Source: JBHJGO01 sp050331715
GTDB lineage: Bacteria > Cyanobacteriota > Cyanobacteriia > Cyanobacteriales > Microcoleaceae
Direction: 5' to 3'
Length of the DNA: 64,000 nucleotides
NCBI GenBank assembly: GCA_050331715.1
Contig: JBHJGO010000074.1
Location: 1-64,000 of the forward strand
The notes below the pieces were generated by a model. That model was not told the DNA's origin. It saw only the letters and a program-made list of their open reading frames with translations, and searched no databases. Shown piece after piece: positions 50,378-58,905 of this stretch. The translations under genes and the position numbers were made by a program. Within the stretch, counting starts at the first letter, position 1. Each line of letters starts with the position of its first letter.

Positions 50378-50427
50378 AAAAAAAAGAGAGCTACTTGGGG
50401 CAACTCTCTCTACCATCAGGGTGCATC
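50378..50427 (-). ncRNA. Putative small RNA, copy A of three
   Basis: GATGCACCCTGATGGTAG, then AGAGAGTT pairing with AGCTCTCT through wobble pairs, then a run of eight T. A TATAG box lies just upstream. It begins 56 bp after the stop of the GNAT gene, so it could also be released from that transcript. The stem differs from copies B and C in base sequence but keeps pairing, which argues for a functional structure. Confidence 0.7.
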
Positions 50428-50482
50428 TATACTTTGTAATATATCCCCTGATCCGTGAGGGGTCAAGCCCCTTGCACTTTTT

Positions 50483-51064
50483 TTAGAATTGCTTGTGCAG
50501 AAACATTTGCCGAGGCTGACCCAGTAACAGGGAATTCCAACTCCAATCAATCGAACCGAGACGATAGCCCAGCTTAGTGTAGAGCTGCTTTGCCTGATCG
50601 TTATTCTCTAAAACATGGAGATATAGAGCTGAGAATCCCCAGTCCCTTGCTACTACTTCGCAACGCTGCAGTAAGTCTTGGGCAATTCCCTGTCGACGGA
50701 ATTGCGGGTGAACAGCCAGATTTGAGATGTAAAGATATTTTCGCAAACTAGAGACCTGCCAGGGATAGCGTGAGCGTAGACCCAACTCAACTGTACCCAC
50801 GATTAACCCTGGGCGATGGACTGGGTTTTGCTCCGGATGCGTTGAAGGGTGCAAGATTACCACCAGGCAAGTATAGTGCCTGGAACCCGCCGTAAACCGC
50901 TGACGCAAATCTTCATAAATCATCAAATGCAGAAGGGGATGGAACAAGCCGAGTAAATTGTCAGAGCGATGGAAACTCTGGGCCAATAACTTGGCTAAAC
51001 GCCTCAAATCAGAGATCGTTGCGGCTCTGACCTCAAAATTCGCAGGGAGGGTGCGGGGGTTCAT
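50483..51064 (-). CDS. GNAT family N-acetyltransferase
   Basis: A 193-residue GNAT enzyme. The acetyl-CoA loop is YISNLAVHPQFRRQGIAQDL (Q/R-x-x-G-x-G/A) with LLQRCEVVARDWGFSALYLH after it, and the C-terminal strand ENNDQAKQLYTKLGYRLG. This is the ribosomal-protein/amino-group type; the cognate acceptor is unknown. Plastid-type GNAT proteins with the same KLGY end occur in cyanobacteria. It is the gene upstream of the three small RNAs, read in the same direction. Confidence 0.85.
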   Translation of the reverse strand: MNPRTLPANFEVRAATISDLRRLAKLLAQSFHRSDNLLGLFHPLLHLMIYEDLRQRFTAGSRHYTCLVVILHPSTHPEQNPVHRPGLIVGTVELGLRSRYPWQVSSLRKYLYISNLAVHPQFRRQGIAQDLLQRCEVVARDWGFSALYLHVLENNDQAKQLYTKLGYRLGSIDWSWNSLLLGQPRQMFLHKQF

Positions 51065-51665
51065 TGGAAGTAAGGGTCAAACGGAGAAGCCAATCCAGCA
51101 CTTAGCAAAGTATCCTGGTCTGATCTCAGTGTAGCGAATCGTTGTCCCTCTCAGGGTAAACAGCTGCAGGATCAAGGGAGGGGTGGAAATCCTCCTCGAC
51201 CCTTGACAATTGTTTCAGCTTGGGCATCAGTCCGAAAATATCTGGAGTTCGGCTATATTAGGAGAGAATAAAGCCTGAGCTGAAGGGCTGTCTAACCGAG
51301 GGGAGATGGCTGTGTCAAAAGTGGGGTTGAGATGTGTTCGTCCTCTTCCTTGCATCGGAAAGCTGCACAGACTTGGACAATCGACTACGATAAATGCACT
51401 TCCTCGCTCAGGTTCCAAGCGGTTGCCCTGGATCATGCCATTCTTGATGTTCGGAACCTTTGATTAAATGGGAATATTATGGAAGGGAGTTGTTTGCTCC
51501 ACTGACTCGTAGGGTTAGTTGCGATTGTTCAATGTTGATTGAATATGCTGTTTAGATCTGAGATCATCGTTCCTTTGTCATTTGAGTGTCTGTGAACCTA
51601 CTTTCTTTCAATACTCCACTTACAGTATCTTCTGTCATTTGTCTAAAGCATTAGGAGAGCGGTGA
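51065..51665. other. Divergent region before cyaC
   Basis: About 600 bp with the GNAT and cyaC promoters. It holds one perfect 7-bp inverted repeat (TCAAGGG 51172-51178, CCCTTGA 51200-51206) with further G-rich/C-rich pairing inside. A leftward open frame at 51227-51436 has no recognisable product. The cyaC start has TTAGGAGAG 9 bp upstream. Confidence 0.45.
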
Positions 51666-54600
51666 ATGAACTCCCCTAAGAAGCCTAAGCCAAAGATCCT
51701 GGTTGTTGATGACGAACCCGACAACCTGGATTTGCTATACCGGACGTTCTATCGTAAGTACAAGGTGTTCAAGGCTGAGGGGGGTCAAGAGGCACTGGAG
51801 ATTTTGGATCAGGAACAGAATATCTCTGTTATTATCTCTGACCAGCGGATGCCCAACATGACAGGGACAGAGTTTTTAAGCTCCTCTGCCATTAAGTATC
51901 CTGACGCAATTCGGATCTTGTTGACTGGATACACAGATGTTGAAGATTTAGTCGAAGCAATCAATGCTGGGAAGGTGTTCAAATATGTCACCAAGCCCTG
52001 GGAAGCGGATGAACTGATGGCCATTGTCGAGCAGGCCATGGAGACCCACAATGTTCTCAAGGCTCGAACTGAGGAATTGCAGCGATCGCTAAAGCACAAG
52101 ACTCTACTCTATGGCGTCACCAGTACTATTCGTTCTGCTCTGAGCTACGACGATATGCTCCAGCGGATTGTGGAGTCAGCCGGACAAACGTTTGAAGCAA
52201 GCTATTGCTTGTTGCAGCCCCTACAGGATGGCACCCTCATTGATCAGAGATTTATCTACAAAGATGCCAGCCTGACGAATACCACTGCCATTTCTGACGC
52301 TGAAATTCGCCAGCTTATCTGGGAAACCAGCACCGTTGAGGTGATTCAGGATGCAACAACCCATCCCAGACTTCAGGCAGATTCTCCCGAATGTCAATTC
52401 CGTCAACGGGCCTATGAAGCGGCAAATATTCGTTCTAGCTTGATTGTTCCCCTGTTCAATCGTCAGAAGTTGATGGCAATTCTGGCCATGCATCAAGTGG
52501 ATCAACCGAGAGAGTGGTTTGACTACGAGATTCAGCTAATCACAACCGTCGCCGATCAAGCTGCCCTAGCTCTGTCACAGGCCCAAGCCTATGAGCAGGT
52601 ACAGGAGTTGGCTCGTCGGGAAGTCCTGGTTAATACGATAACAGCCGCAATTCGCTCCAGTCTGGAACCGCAGAAAATTTTTGCAGCGATTACTCAACAA
52701 CTAGGCCAAGCTCTGAATGTGGATGGATGTGCCCTGTCCCTGTGGACAATAGACGATGAATTTGTTCAGTGTGTGGGATTGTACGACTCAAACCATCGTC
52801 AGTCTGCTGTTTCTGAAGATTGGACAGAGGATTCGGATCAAGAGGCTGAACCCTCGCTGAATCCATTGGATACACTGCCCCAATCCTCCGCCCCCATTCA
52901 AGGCAATCCTGTCCTTCAGCGCCTGATTGAAACCCGTCAACCCGTCGTGATTGATGATTTAAGCCAGCAAGCGGAGCCGAATTTACCGGAGTTACCCCTC
53001 CGCTCTCCCTCCACAGCCCTAATGGTTGTACCGTTGCTATTAGAGGATGACAAGATTATCGGGAGTATCTCTCTCCGGCAAAACAATCGCACGCGCAAAT
53101 GGCAAGAAGCCGAAATCAATTTGGTTCAGATCGTAGCAGCCCAGGCAGCCCTGGCCGTACAGCAATCTCGCCTCTATCAGCAGACCCGTCAGCAGGCCGA
53201 ACGTTTAATCGAAGCGGATCGCCTCAAAACGGAGTTCTTTCAAAATATCTCCCATGAATTCCGGACTCCACTAACTTTAATGATTGGCCCCTTGGAGTCG
53301 GCAGCAGCTCAAGCCAACTCTCTTCCCTACGATCAAGCCAAAATTGCCCTACGAAATGCTCGGCGGTTATTGCGCTTGGTGAATCAACTGCTTGACCTTC
53401 AGAAATTTGATGCGGGACGAATGCAGCCAAAGTTTCGGCCTTGCAATAATGTCCAGATTTGCCAACAAACCGTTGAGGCGTTTCAAAACTACTGTGATAA
53501 GAAGGGGATTCATTTGGAAACTGATCTGCAGGATTGCCCGCCGCTCTATCTTGACCTGGATCGATTTGACAAGGTGCTTTACAACCTGCTGTCTAATGCC
53601 ATGAAGTTTACGCCAGCCGGAGGAACCATTCGAGTCATCCTGGAAAACCATGGCGACTATTGTCAAATGACAGTTCAAGACTCAGGAATTGGCATCCGAG
53701 AAGAGCAAATCCCCCACCTATTCGAGCGATTTCGTCAGGCGGAGGGGTCTGCCAACCGCTCCTACGAGGGAACGGGCCTGGGGCTGGCTCTAGTTCGAGA
53801 ATTGGTAGAACTCCACAGGGGAGATATTCAGGTGAGTTCTGAATATGGGTCGGGGACAACCTTCGTGATTCGTCTGCCCATTGGCCAGGAACACCTGACT
53901 GAAGAGCAGATTTCCGATGAGCCTGCCGAACTCAATGTTCGTCGAGCCGCTGTGGAGTTTGCAGACATCGAAGTTGAACTGGCTGACATAGAGGACACTG
54001 AATCTTCTCACAATGGAAGCTCTGCTGAAGTCTCAGAAACTACGGCTCCAGTAGAAGTGGGAAACTGTGTTCTTGTTGTGGATGACAATCCCGATCTCCG
54101 GAGCTATCTGTCTAGCATTCTGAAGCGGTCTAGTTTTAATGTTGTCGTTGCTCGTAATGGAGCTGAAGGCTATGACCAGGCCAAGCACTATGACCCAGAG
54201 GTGATTATTACGGATCTAATGATGCCGGAGGTATCGGGACTGGATCTGATTCGTATGGTTCGTGAAGATCAGAAACTCAAGGGAACCCCCGTCATTTTGC
54301 TAACGGCTAAAGCCGATGAGGACACTCGCATTGAAGGAGTTGAGCGCGGGGCTGATGCCTATGTTTCTAAGCCCTTTAATGATCGAGAGTTACTGGCAGA
54401 GGTGCGAAATCTGCGAGCCTTGAAGGAAAATGAGCGTCGCATTGCGGAGCTAAATCGATATTTGACCGAATCTGTGCTCCGTCGATTCTTGCCCCCCACA
54501 ATGGTGGAGCGGGCAGCTCAGGGCAATATGGTGTTAGATCTCAACCCAGAACCCCGTTTGATTACTATTTTGTTCAGTGATATTGTCGGTTTTACCCGGA

Positions 54601-55154
54601 TGTCCAATCAGCTCCAATCCCAGCGGATTGCTGAAGTCCTGAATGAATACCTGGGAGAAATGACCCAGGCAATCTTTGTCAACGGTGGGACGGTTGATAA
54701 ATTTATTGGTGATGCGGTGATGGCGATCTACGGTGCGCCAGAGGAGGCTAGCCCTGAAGAGCAAGCTGAACGAGCCATTGCTTCAGCCCGCCAGATGTTG
54801 CAAGCTCTGCCTCGATTGAACCAGGCTTGGCAAGAAAGAGGACTCATTGGACGCAATGGTGTAGAACCCGTCCGATTCCGCTGTGGTATTCATCAGGGAA
54901 TGGCTGTTGTGGGCATGTTTGGTACTGAAGAACGGGCAGACTATACTGCCATTGGCCCCTCAGTTAATATTGCTGCTCGTCTTCAGGAGGCGGCTAATCC
55001 AAATAGTATCCTGGTATCGAGTGAAGTTGCATCCTATCTTACCGATCAAGAAATTGTTGTTTCAGAGGCACTACAGTTTAAGGGAATGGATGAACTGGTT
55101 CAGACCTTCAAGGTGAATCCAGAATCCCATGACCTGAGAACAGCGAATTACTGA
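51666..55154 (+). CDS. cyaC: CyaC-type hybrid sensor kinase/adenylate cyclase
   Basis: A 1162-residue signalling protein with the order REC - GAF - GAF - HisKA - HATPase - REC - class III cyclase. REC1: VVDDEPDN and phospho-Asp D59 in VIISDQRMPN. GAF domains: about 145-300 and 325-510. Kinase: NISHEFRTPLTLMI (His530), N-box LYNLLSNAMKF, and the G-boxes DSGIGIREEQ and GTGLGLALV. REC2: D850 in IITDLMMPE. Cyclase: ILFSDIVGFTRM (D972), FIGDAVMAIYG (K1012, D1016) and DYTAIGPSVNIAARL (T1094). Lys plus Thr is the ATP-selective pair of cyanobacterial cyclases. The domain order matches CyaC of Spirulina and Anabaena, where phosphorelay controls cAMP synthesis. All key residues are present. No membrane span, so it is soluble. 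Confidence 0.94.
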   Translation: MNSPKKPKPKILVVDDEPDNLDLLYRTFYRKYKVFKAEGGQEALEILDQEQNISVIISDQRMPNMTGTEFLSSSAIKYPDAIRILLTGYTDVEDLVEAINAGKVFKYVTKPWEADELMAIVEQAMETHNVLKARTEELQRSLKHKTLLYGVTSTIRSALSYDDMLQRIVESAGQTFEASYCLLQPLQDGTLIDQRFIYKDASLTNTTAISDAEIRQLIWETSTVEVIQDATTHPRLQADSPECQFRQRAYEAANIRSSLIVPLFNRQKLMAILAMHQVDQPREWFDYEIQLITTVADQAALALSQAQAYEQVQELARREVLVNTITAAIRSSLEPQKIFAAITQQLGQALNVDGCALSLWTIDDEFVQCVGLYDSNHRQSAVSEDWTEDSDQEAEPSLNPLDTLPQSSAPIQGNPVLQRLIETRQPVVIDDLSQQAEPNLPELPLRSPSTALMVVPLLLEDDKIIGSISLRQNNRTRKWQEAEINLVQIVAAQAALAVQQSRLYQQTRQQAERLIEADRLKTEFFQNISHEFRTPLTLMIGPLESAAAQANSLPYDQAKIALRNARRLLRLVNQLLDLQKFDAGRMQPKFRPCNNVQICQQTVEAFQNYCDKKGIHLETDLQDCPPLYLDLDRFDKVLYNLLSNAMKFTPAGGTIRVILENHGDYCQMTVQDSGIGIREEQIPHLFERFRQAEGSANRSYEGTGLGLALVRELVELHRGDIQVSSEYGSGTTFVIRLPIGQEHLTEEQISDEPAELNVRRAAVEFADIEVELADIEDTESSHNGSSAEVSETTAPVEVGNCVLVVDDNPDLRSYLSSILKRSSFNVVVARNGAEGYDQAKHYDPEVIITDLMMPEVSGLDLIRMVREDQKLKGTPVILLTAKADEDTRIEGVERGADAYVSKPFNDRELLAEVRNLRALKENERRIAELNRYLTESVLRRFLPPTMVERAAQGNMVLDLNPEPRLITILFSDIVGFTRMSNQLQSQRIAEVLNEYLGEMTQAIFVNGGTVDKFIGDAVMAIYGAPEEASPEEQAERAIASARQMLQALPRLNQAWQERGLIGRNGVEPVRFRCGIHQGMAVVGMFGTEERADYTAIGPSVNIAARLQEAANPNSILVSSEVASYLTDQEIVVSEALQFKGMDELVQTFKVNPESHDLRTANY

Positions 55155-55238
55155 CCTTCTTCCTTGGGAATTTTTTTGTTTAGGGCAGATTTCTTCCCAA
55201 TTTCCTCCGCATACGTTACAATGAGTAAATGGAGGTTT

Positions 55239-55309
55239 GCGGGTATAGTTTAGTGGTAAAACCTTAGCCTTCCAAGCTAATGATGGGGGTTCGATTCCCC
55301 CTACCCGCT
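55239..55309 (+). tRNA. tRNA-Gly(TCC)
   Basis: A 71-nt cloverleaf: acceptor GCGGGTA pairs with TACCCGC, D-arm GTTTAGTGGTAAAAC, anticodon loop with TCC (CTTCCAA), T-arm GGGGGTTCGATTCCCCC. T73 is the discriminator and CCA is not encoded. Confidence 0.95.
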
Positions 55310-55407
55310 TTTGTTGTTGTCGAATAACACACTAAATGTCGTTGGCGGGTTTCCAATCAACTTCGAATGCTATCATCAGGCCAGATTAAACGAACTGATG
55401 CTGTGAA

Positions 55408-55548
55408 ATGTCTGCCTACTTTACCTTTACGCCAACGGCTGAGATTTTGCAGCTGCGAGATTGGCGACCCAGGGGAGAGGTAATTGCACCGTTGTCGATT
55501 CGGAATCAGATGAGACAGAAAGCGCTGGAGGAGTTGGGAAATTATTGA
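55408..55548 (+). CDS. Small open frame of 46 codons, unrecognised
   Basis: ATG 55408 begins MSAYFTFTPTAEILQLRDWR, continues PRGEVIAPLSIRNQMRQKAL and ends EELGNY before TGA. There is no known family, but the composition is protein-like (few rare residues, an amphipathic helix at the end) and the frame lies alone between tRNA-Gly and the HTH gene. It might be a small protein or the remnant of a larger gene. No ribosome site is clear. Confidence 0.3.
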   Translation: MSAYFTFTPTAEILQLRDWRPRGEVIAPLSIRNQMRQKALEELGNY

Positions 55549-55594
55549 TGGCTAGAGTTCTGAATCAGGGGTGAGGGTTGTCGGCAACCGCTTG

Positions 55595-55843
55595 CTATTC
55601 TTCCTCGGACATTGAGGGAATCAAATTTCCAATGTAGAGCTGGACAAAGGTTTCAGCCGCAGTCGGGTTGATTTTGCTCAGGGCTTGCACGATCTCTGCA
55701 ACCGTTTCTGCGGTTGGGTCAACTCGTTCATGGAACCAACGGTAAACTTTGTTGCGATCTAGGCCCATAACGGTCGCCAATTTATTCTGGCTAATGTTAT
55801 TGGTCTCCAAGGCTTGTTTTAGTGCTTTACCTGCTCTTCCCAT
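55595..55843 (-). CDS. HTH (XRE-type) regulator
   Basis: An 82-residue protein from ATG 55843 with one helix-turn-helix: ALKQALETNNISQNKLATVM, then GLDRNKVYRWFHERVDPTAE, TVAEIVQALSKINPTAAETF. This is the Cro/C1 fold typical of antitoxins and phage-type repressors. It lies 23 bp after the RHH-like gene, in the same direction, and the two form one operon. A C-terminal part (FVQLYIGNLIPSMSEEE) may dimerise. A toxin gene is not obvious; the 46-codon frame downstream on the opposite strand is a weak candidate. Confidence 0.82.
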   Translation of the reverse strand: MGRAGKALKQALETNNISQNKLATVMGLDRNKVYRWFHERVDPTAETVAEIVQALSKINPTAAETFVQLYIGNLIPSMSEEE

Positions 55844-55866
55844 TGCTCGAACAATTCCTTTCAGGA

Positions 55867-56100
55867 CTAGTGAGATGTCTCGGCCTGTTCGGGCTGCTCC
55901 TTTGACATCAACCAATGTTCAATGGCTTGCTCTAGACCTTCGCTAATTTTCAAGCCTTCATCGGCACAGATAATTCTGAAGCGTCGCGCCAAGTCCTTTG
56001 GCACGTGACCACTCAGTTGGGCGTATTCTGGATCGTCTTTTCTACTGGCCAAGAGTGCTAAATCAGTCAACTGCATTGTTTTCTTCAACAATCTTCCCAT
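55867..56100 (-). CDS. Small RHH-like protein upstream of the HTH gene
   Basis: A 77-residue protein: a basic N-terminus, then LSGHVPKDLARRFRIICADE and GLKISEGLEQAIEHWL, the strand-helix-helix pattern of ribbon-helix-helix (CopG/MetJ-like) DNA-binding proteins. It begins 36 bp from a perfect 22-bp palindrome that lies between it and the next divergent gene. RHH proteins often repress their own operon from such palindromes. It may be an antitoxin or a plasmid-type partition/copy regulator. The call is by pattern, not by a family match. Confidence 0.62.
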   Translation of the reverse strand: MGRLLKKTMQLTDLALLASRKDDPEYAQLSGHVPKDLARRFRIICADEGLKISEGLEQAIEHWLMSKEQPEQAETSH

Positions 56101-56135
56101 AGGCTTTTGAATAGCTAGTGAATTCTTAAATTATT

Positions 56136-56157
56136 AAATTCTAGAATTCTAGAATTT
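56136..56157. promoter_or_regulatory. Perfect 22-bp palindrome, likely operator
   Basis: AAATTCTAGAA followed by TTCTAGAATTT is exactly self-complementary (centre between 56146 and 56147) and contains TTCTAGAA twice. It lies in the 111-bp divergent region between the RHH-HTH operon and the gene at 56212, a natural place for an autoregulatory operator. Confidence 0.7.
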
Positions 56158-56211
56158 GTGATATGCTCAATCTCAATGCAAACGCAGAAAGTTTTCATAG
56201 GAGTGCGTTAA

Positions 56212-56457
56212 ATGTTGGTGAATGATAATCCTTCTGGGCACTTTGGTCAGCCTCCCACAGGTAATTTTTCTCAATCCAGTTCCCACCCTGAGTCAGTGCG
56301 AATCACTTTGTCTGGTTCTCGGCAGGGGGTGCTGGAGATGATTCGTCTGTTGCACAATAGCAGCGTGATTCTGGGTAGTGAGTGGAGCAATGCCATCCCA
56401 ATTAAAAATTCCACTGAAGTGATCAGCGTTGCGATTCGGATTGTGCGGGTAGAGTAA
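56212..56457 (+). CDS. Small cyanobacterial hypothetical protein
   Basis: 81 residues with the core PESVRITLSGSRQGVLEMIR, LLHNSSVILGSEWSNAIPI and a C-terminal EVISVAIRIVRVE. I recall similar small proteins in cyanobacteria, often mislabelled; no function is known. The beta-alpha-beta pattern suggests a ferredoxin-like fold. It is divergent from the RHH-HTH operon across the palindrome and may be under the same control. Confidence 0.62.
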   Translation: MLVNDNPSGHFGQPPTGNFSQSSSHPESVRITLSGSRQGVLEMIRLLHNSSVILGSEWSNAIPIKNSTEVISVAIRIVRVE

Positions 56458-56598
56458 AACGGAAATGGTGATGATTCAGCTATAACCAGGTATAAACCCA
56501 GAGCAGTTGATGTCAGGTGAATTGTCAATTATTGGTAAGTCTGACTGCTGAACACTCCAGATCAATTTTGGTAGGTCTTCAGCAAATACTACAAACAT

Positions 56599-56640
56599 AA
56601 ACCCGTAGGGGCGAGTTTTTCTCGCCCCTACAAAGGGTTT
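56599..56640. repeat. Extragenic palindrome with GTAGGGGCGAG stem
   Basis: GTAGGGGCGAG (56605-56615), loop TTTTT, CTCGCCCCTAC (56621-56631): an 11-bp perfect stem, with outer AAACCC (56599-56604) and GGGTTT (56635-56640) that can extend it past an AAA bulge. Such GTAGGGGCGAG hairpins occur widely as extragenic repeats in cyanobacteria. It lies between convergent genes and can end transcription from either side. Confidence 0.7.
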
Positions 56641-56718
56641 CCAACTAATCCGAATTAACCCAATCTTAGGGCCTAGAGTCATGAATATACAAGGGCAAAT
56701 TAGCTCGATCCTCCCTCT

Positions 56719-57621
56719 CTAAAATAGAGCCTGAATCGTTTCGTGAATTTTGGCCGCAGCCCTGGCAAAGGCACTATTCCGCAGATGTAATTCGTCCGTC
56801 CAATCGGCTGCCGGATCGATTAGAGGTCGTAGATCAACAAAGTTGAATTTCTCATATTGCTGGTCAAGTTCTGTCAGCAAGCTATTGTAGCGGCCAATAA
56901 TCGTATCGACAATTTGACGTTGCTCTTCTGGAGCCAGGATATCTTTCTCCGCCAGGACAGGTCTCAACCAAGGCCCAGTAAAGGTAATAAATAGAAAATC
57001 AACCCCTTCTCCCGTGGGAATCGTGTAACCATAACCGTGCATTACGATCTTGGTTTCAGGGGAAGCTGCTGCAATTTTGGCAATCAAATCCTCTAGATAT
57101 TTGCGGTATACAACGTTGACCATATTGTTTAAATAATCCTCTCGCAGGGGCGGTAGGCCAGACTTTTGGTGGTTCAGATAGGTATCGAAGTTCTGACCCA
57201 AAGCATCATTCCCGCCTCCTGAAAACAGGAAAATTTTGGGCTGGAGTTCCTGGACTCGAAGCAGCACCTGATCAATGGTTGGACTCACCGGATTGAATTT
57301 TTTGTCAATTCGAGTCCCGTAGACCATGTTTTCCAAGGTGTCCCCAGCTTTTGCATAGTTTTCAATCAAGTAGTCATAGTGATTCCGTAAGCAGTCAATC
57401 AGATCAGTTCCAGGCAAGTAATCAAACCAGGAATCCCCCTCTGCGACAAAAGTACCAATCTCTTCTGCTTGTGACGGAGTCGCTCGCTCTTCTGTTTGCA
57501 GTGGAGCAATCTGTGCTTCTGCTTGATACATTTTTAATCGACCAGACTGCTTGAATTGGGCCACCTGCTCCCGTGTCCAGCCATCCATTTCAGAGAATTG
57601 ATTGTCCACTTGTTCTTCCAT
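56719..57621 (-). CDS. SGNH/GDSL hydrolase
   Basis: A 300-residue SGNH hydrolase. Block I is TFVAEGDSWFDYLPGTDL (GDSW), with NYAKAGDTLENMVYG for block II, LFSGGGNDALGQNF (G-x-N-D) and, near the C-terminus, WTDELHLRNSAFARAA with the catalytic D-x-x-H. No signal peptide is present, so the enzyme is cytoplasmic or exported by another route. The N-terminal 60 residues (REQVAQFKQSGRLKMYQAEA) are helical and not part of the domain. Substrate unknown. It is unrelated to the tandem SGNH pair at 38-40 kb beyond the fold. Confidence 0.82.
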   Translation of the reverse strand: MEEQVDNQFSEMDGWTREQVAQFKQSGRLKMYQAEAQIAPLQTEERATPSQAEEIGTFVAEGDSWFDYLPGTDLIDCLRNHYDYLIENYAKAGDTLENMVYGTRIDKKFNPVSPTIDQVLLRVQELQPKIFLFSGGGNDALGQNFDTYLNHQKSGLPPLREDYLNNMVNVVYRKYLEDLIAKIAAASPETKIVMHGYGYTIPTGEGVDFLFITFTGPWLRPVLAEKDILAPEEQRQIVDTIIGRYNSLLTELDQQYEKFNFVDLRPLIDPAADWTDELHLRNSAFARAAAKIHETIQALF

Positions 57622-58153
57622 AGACCCACTCCTATCGTTCCCGCAAGATATCTAGCAGTATTCCTTAGCAAAATTAATAGTACTGTTGGTTTGTGTCTTT
57701 TGATCGGTGAGGGCAAAAATCCTTAATCAAGAAATTAGGTGATGATTGTACCCAATCTATTCATGAATGCAGATGATTGTAGCCCAGTTGGCAATCAAGC
57801 ACATTCATTTGTGTCAAGCTATAGATGAGATGCCATGCTGTCTAGCGAGACGAAATTTCCTCTCCCACTACGCTACCTTGAAGTGGCGTTCCTTCCTCAG
57901 ATGTGCCTTGATGAGTCAGAAGGCAAGGGGGCGATAGATCCGTTGCTAGTTGGCATAGAGCTTGCGATGATAGCATTCTAAGTCGGCAAAGATTCTGATT
58001 GAAGTACGAGCACTTCTTGAAATTTTCTGGGGCTATGAATTTTTGCCATTGAAGGGACTGGATGCTTACGATAGAGGGATTTGGGTGTTACGACAATGCT
58101 TCTGTTCACAGAGTTGGGTTCAGTAGCAAATCAACACCTACCACAATTGATCC
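57622..58153. other. Intergenic, possible decayed sequence
   Basis: 532 bp with no intact gene. Read leftward around 57850-58010 it gives broken protein-like text (FADLECYHRKLYAN, then stops) that might be a decayed open frame, but I cannot assign it. Both flanking genes read outward, so their promoters lie here. Confidence 0.35.
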
Positions 58154-58648
58154 ATGGAATCTCAAACTCAAATTCCCATCAAAATTCCCATCATTGATGA
58201 CCAACTGTTTATGAACCTGGAATTCCTACAACCCCTTAATCTGGAGTTGTTGCGGATTGCTGAGGAGATGATTTATCTGGGACAGGACAAAATCCCGGCT
58301 GGCTTAGTTCTTTGCGATCGCCTGGGGACTCCGAATCTCCAGGTATGGATGAACGCACCGACTCAGAAATTGTTCAATACCCACGGCAAAGAACTGACGC
58401 GAAGGGACATGAGCAAGTATTGGCTTACGGCTGACAAGGAAAGATTCTATTCAGAGGTAAAGGGGGTTTCACACAACGGTTCTTTCATCTTTAAATATCG
58501 AGCCAGAAAGGCAAAGGCCGCCATCAGCAATTTTAATCCCTGGCTGGAGTTGACTGCTGAAATGAAAATTTTTGAACTCTTTGGCCATCGATATCGATTA
58601 TCAGTCACGAAGGAAAGTCGGGAGATTTCCTGCCCGTTTGGCGACTAA
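58154..58648 (+). CDS. Hypothetical protein
   Basis: Not recognised. 164 residues, no signal or membrane segment. It has some resemblance to a PAS-like sensory fold (GLVLCDRLGTPNLQVWMNAP, HGKELTRRDMSKYWLTADKE, RFYSEVKGVSHNGSFIFKY) but the match is weak. The C-terminal HRYRLSVTKESREI is beta-rich. A 9-bp hairpin lies 30 bp after the stop, supporting a transcribed gene. Confidence 0.55.
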   Translation: MESQTQIPIKIPIIDDQLFMNLEFLQPLNLELLRIAEEMIYLGQDKIPAGLVLCDRLGTPNLQVWMNAPTQKLFNTHGKELTRRDMSKYWLTADKERFYSEVKGVSHNGSFIFKYRARKAKAAISNFNPWLELTAEMKIFELFGHRYRLSVTKESREISCPFGD

Positions 58649-58678
58649 TACAGCGTTTCTAGCGCTGGCGGAGTACAG

Positions 58679-58705
58679 GAGGTTGGGACGCTGCACCCCA
58701 ACCTC
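58679..58705 (+). terminator. Hairpin after the gene at 58154
   Basis: GAGGTTGGG (58679-58687), loop ACGCTGCAC, CCCAACCTC (58697-58705): a perfect 9-bp stem. There is no T-run after it, so it may be a terminator without tail or an RNA end. Confidence 0.5.
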
Positions 58706-58905
58706 TCAAATCCTTAACTCACCAAGCCCGGAAAGGCTAAGGCTACAGCTAGTCAATTGAGTGGTTTGTCCGTTTTGACTTTGTATGTTCCGTCATTCCT
58801 GCGCAGGACAGTAGGCGGTTTTTGTTCTTGTCAAAGGATGCACAATAGACAATTCAAGCGATAATGGGAGTCTACATTTTTTCGTGAGAGTTACAACTGG
58901 CTTGA

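Noticed and set aside
49866..50427. CRISPR array
   Set aside because: Only three repeats, more than 180 bp apart, each with a terminator hairpin and own promoter-like box; not CRISPR spacing.
51172..51206. TCAAGGG/CCCTTGA repeat as a terminator
   Set aside because: It lies between divergent genes and has no T-run, so a terminator role is not supported.
51227..51436. 69-codon leftward frame upstream of cyaC
   Set aside because: No ribosome site, no domain, and it covers the cyaC promoter region.
57850..58010. Transposase-like fragment (ECYHRKLYAN)
   Set aside because: Too short and interrupted by stops; similarity to any IS family could not be supported.
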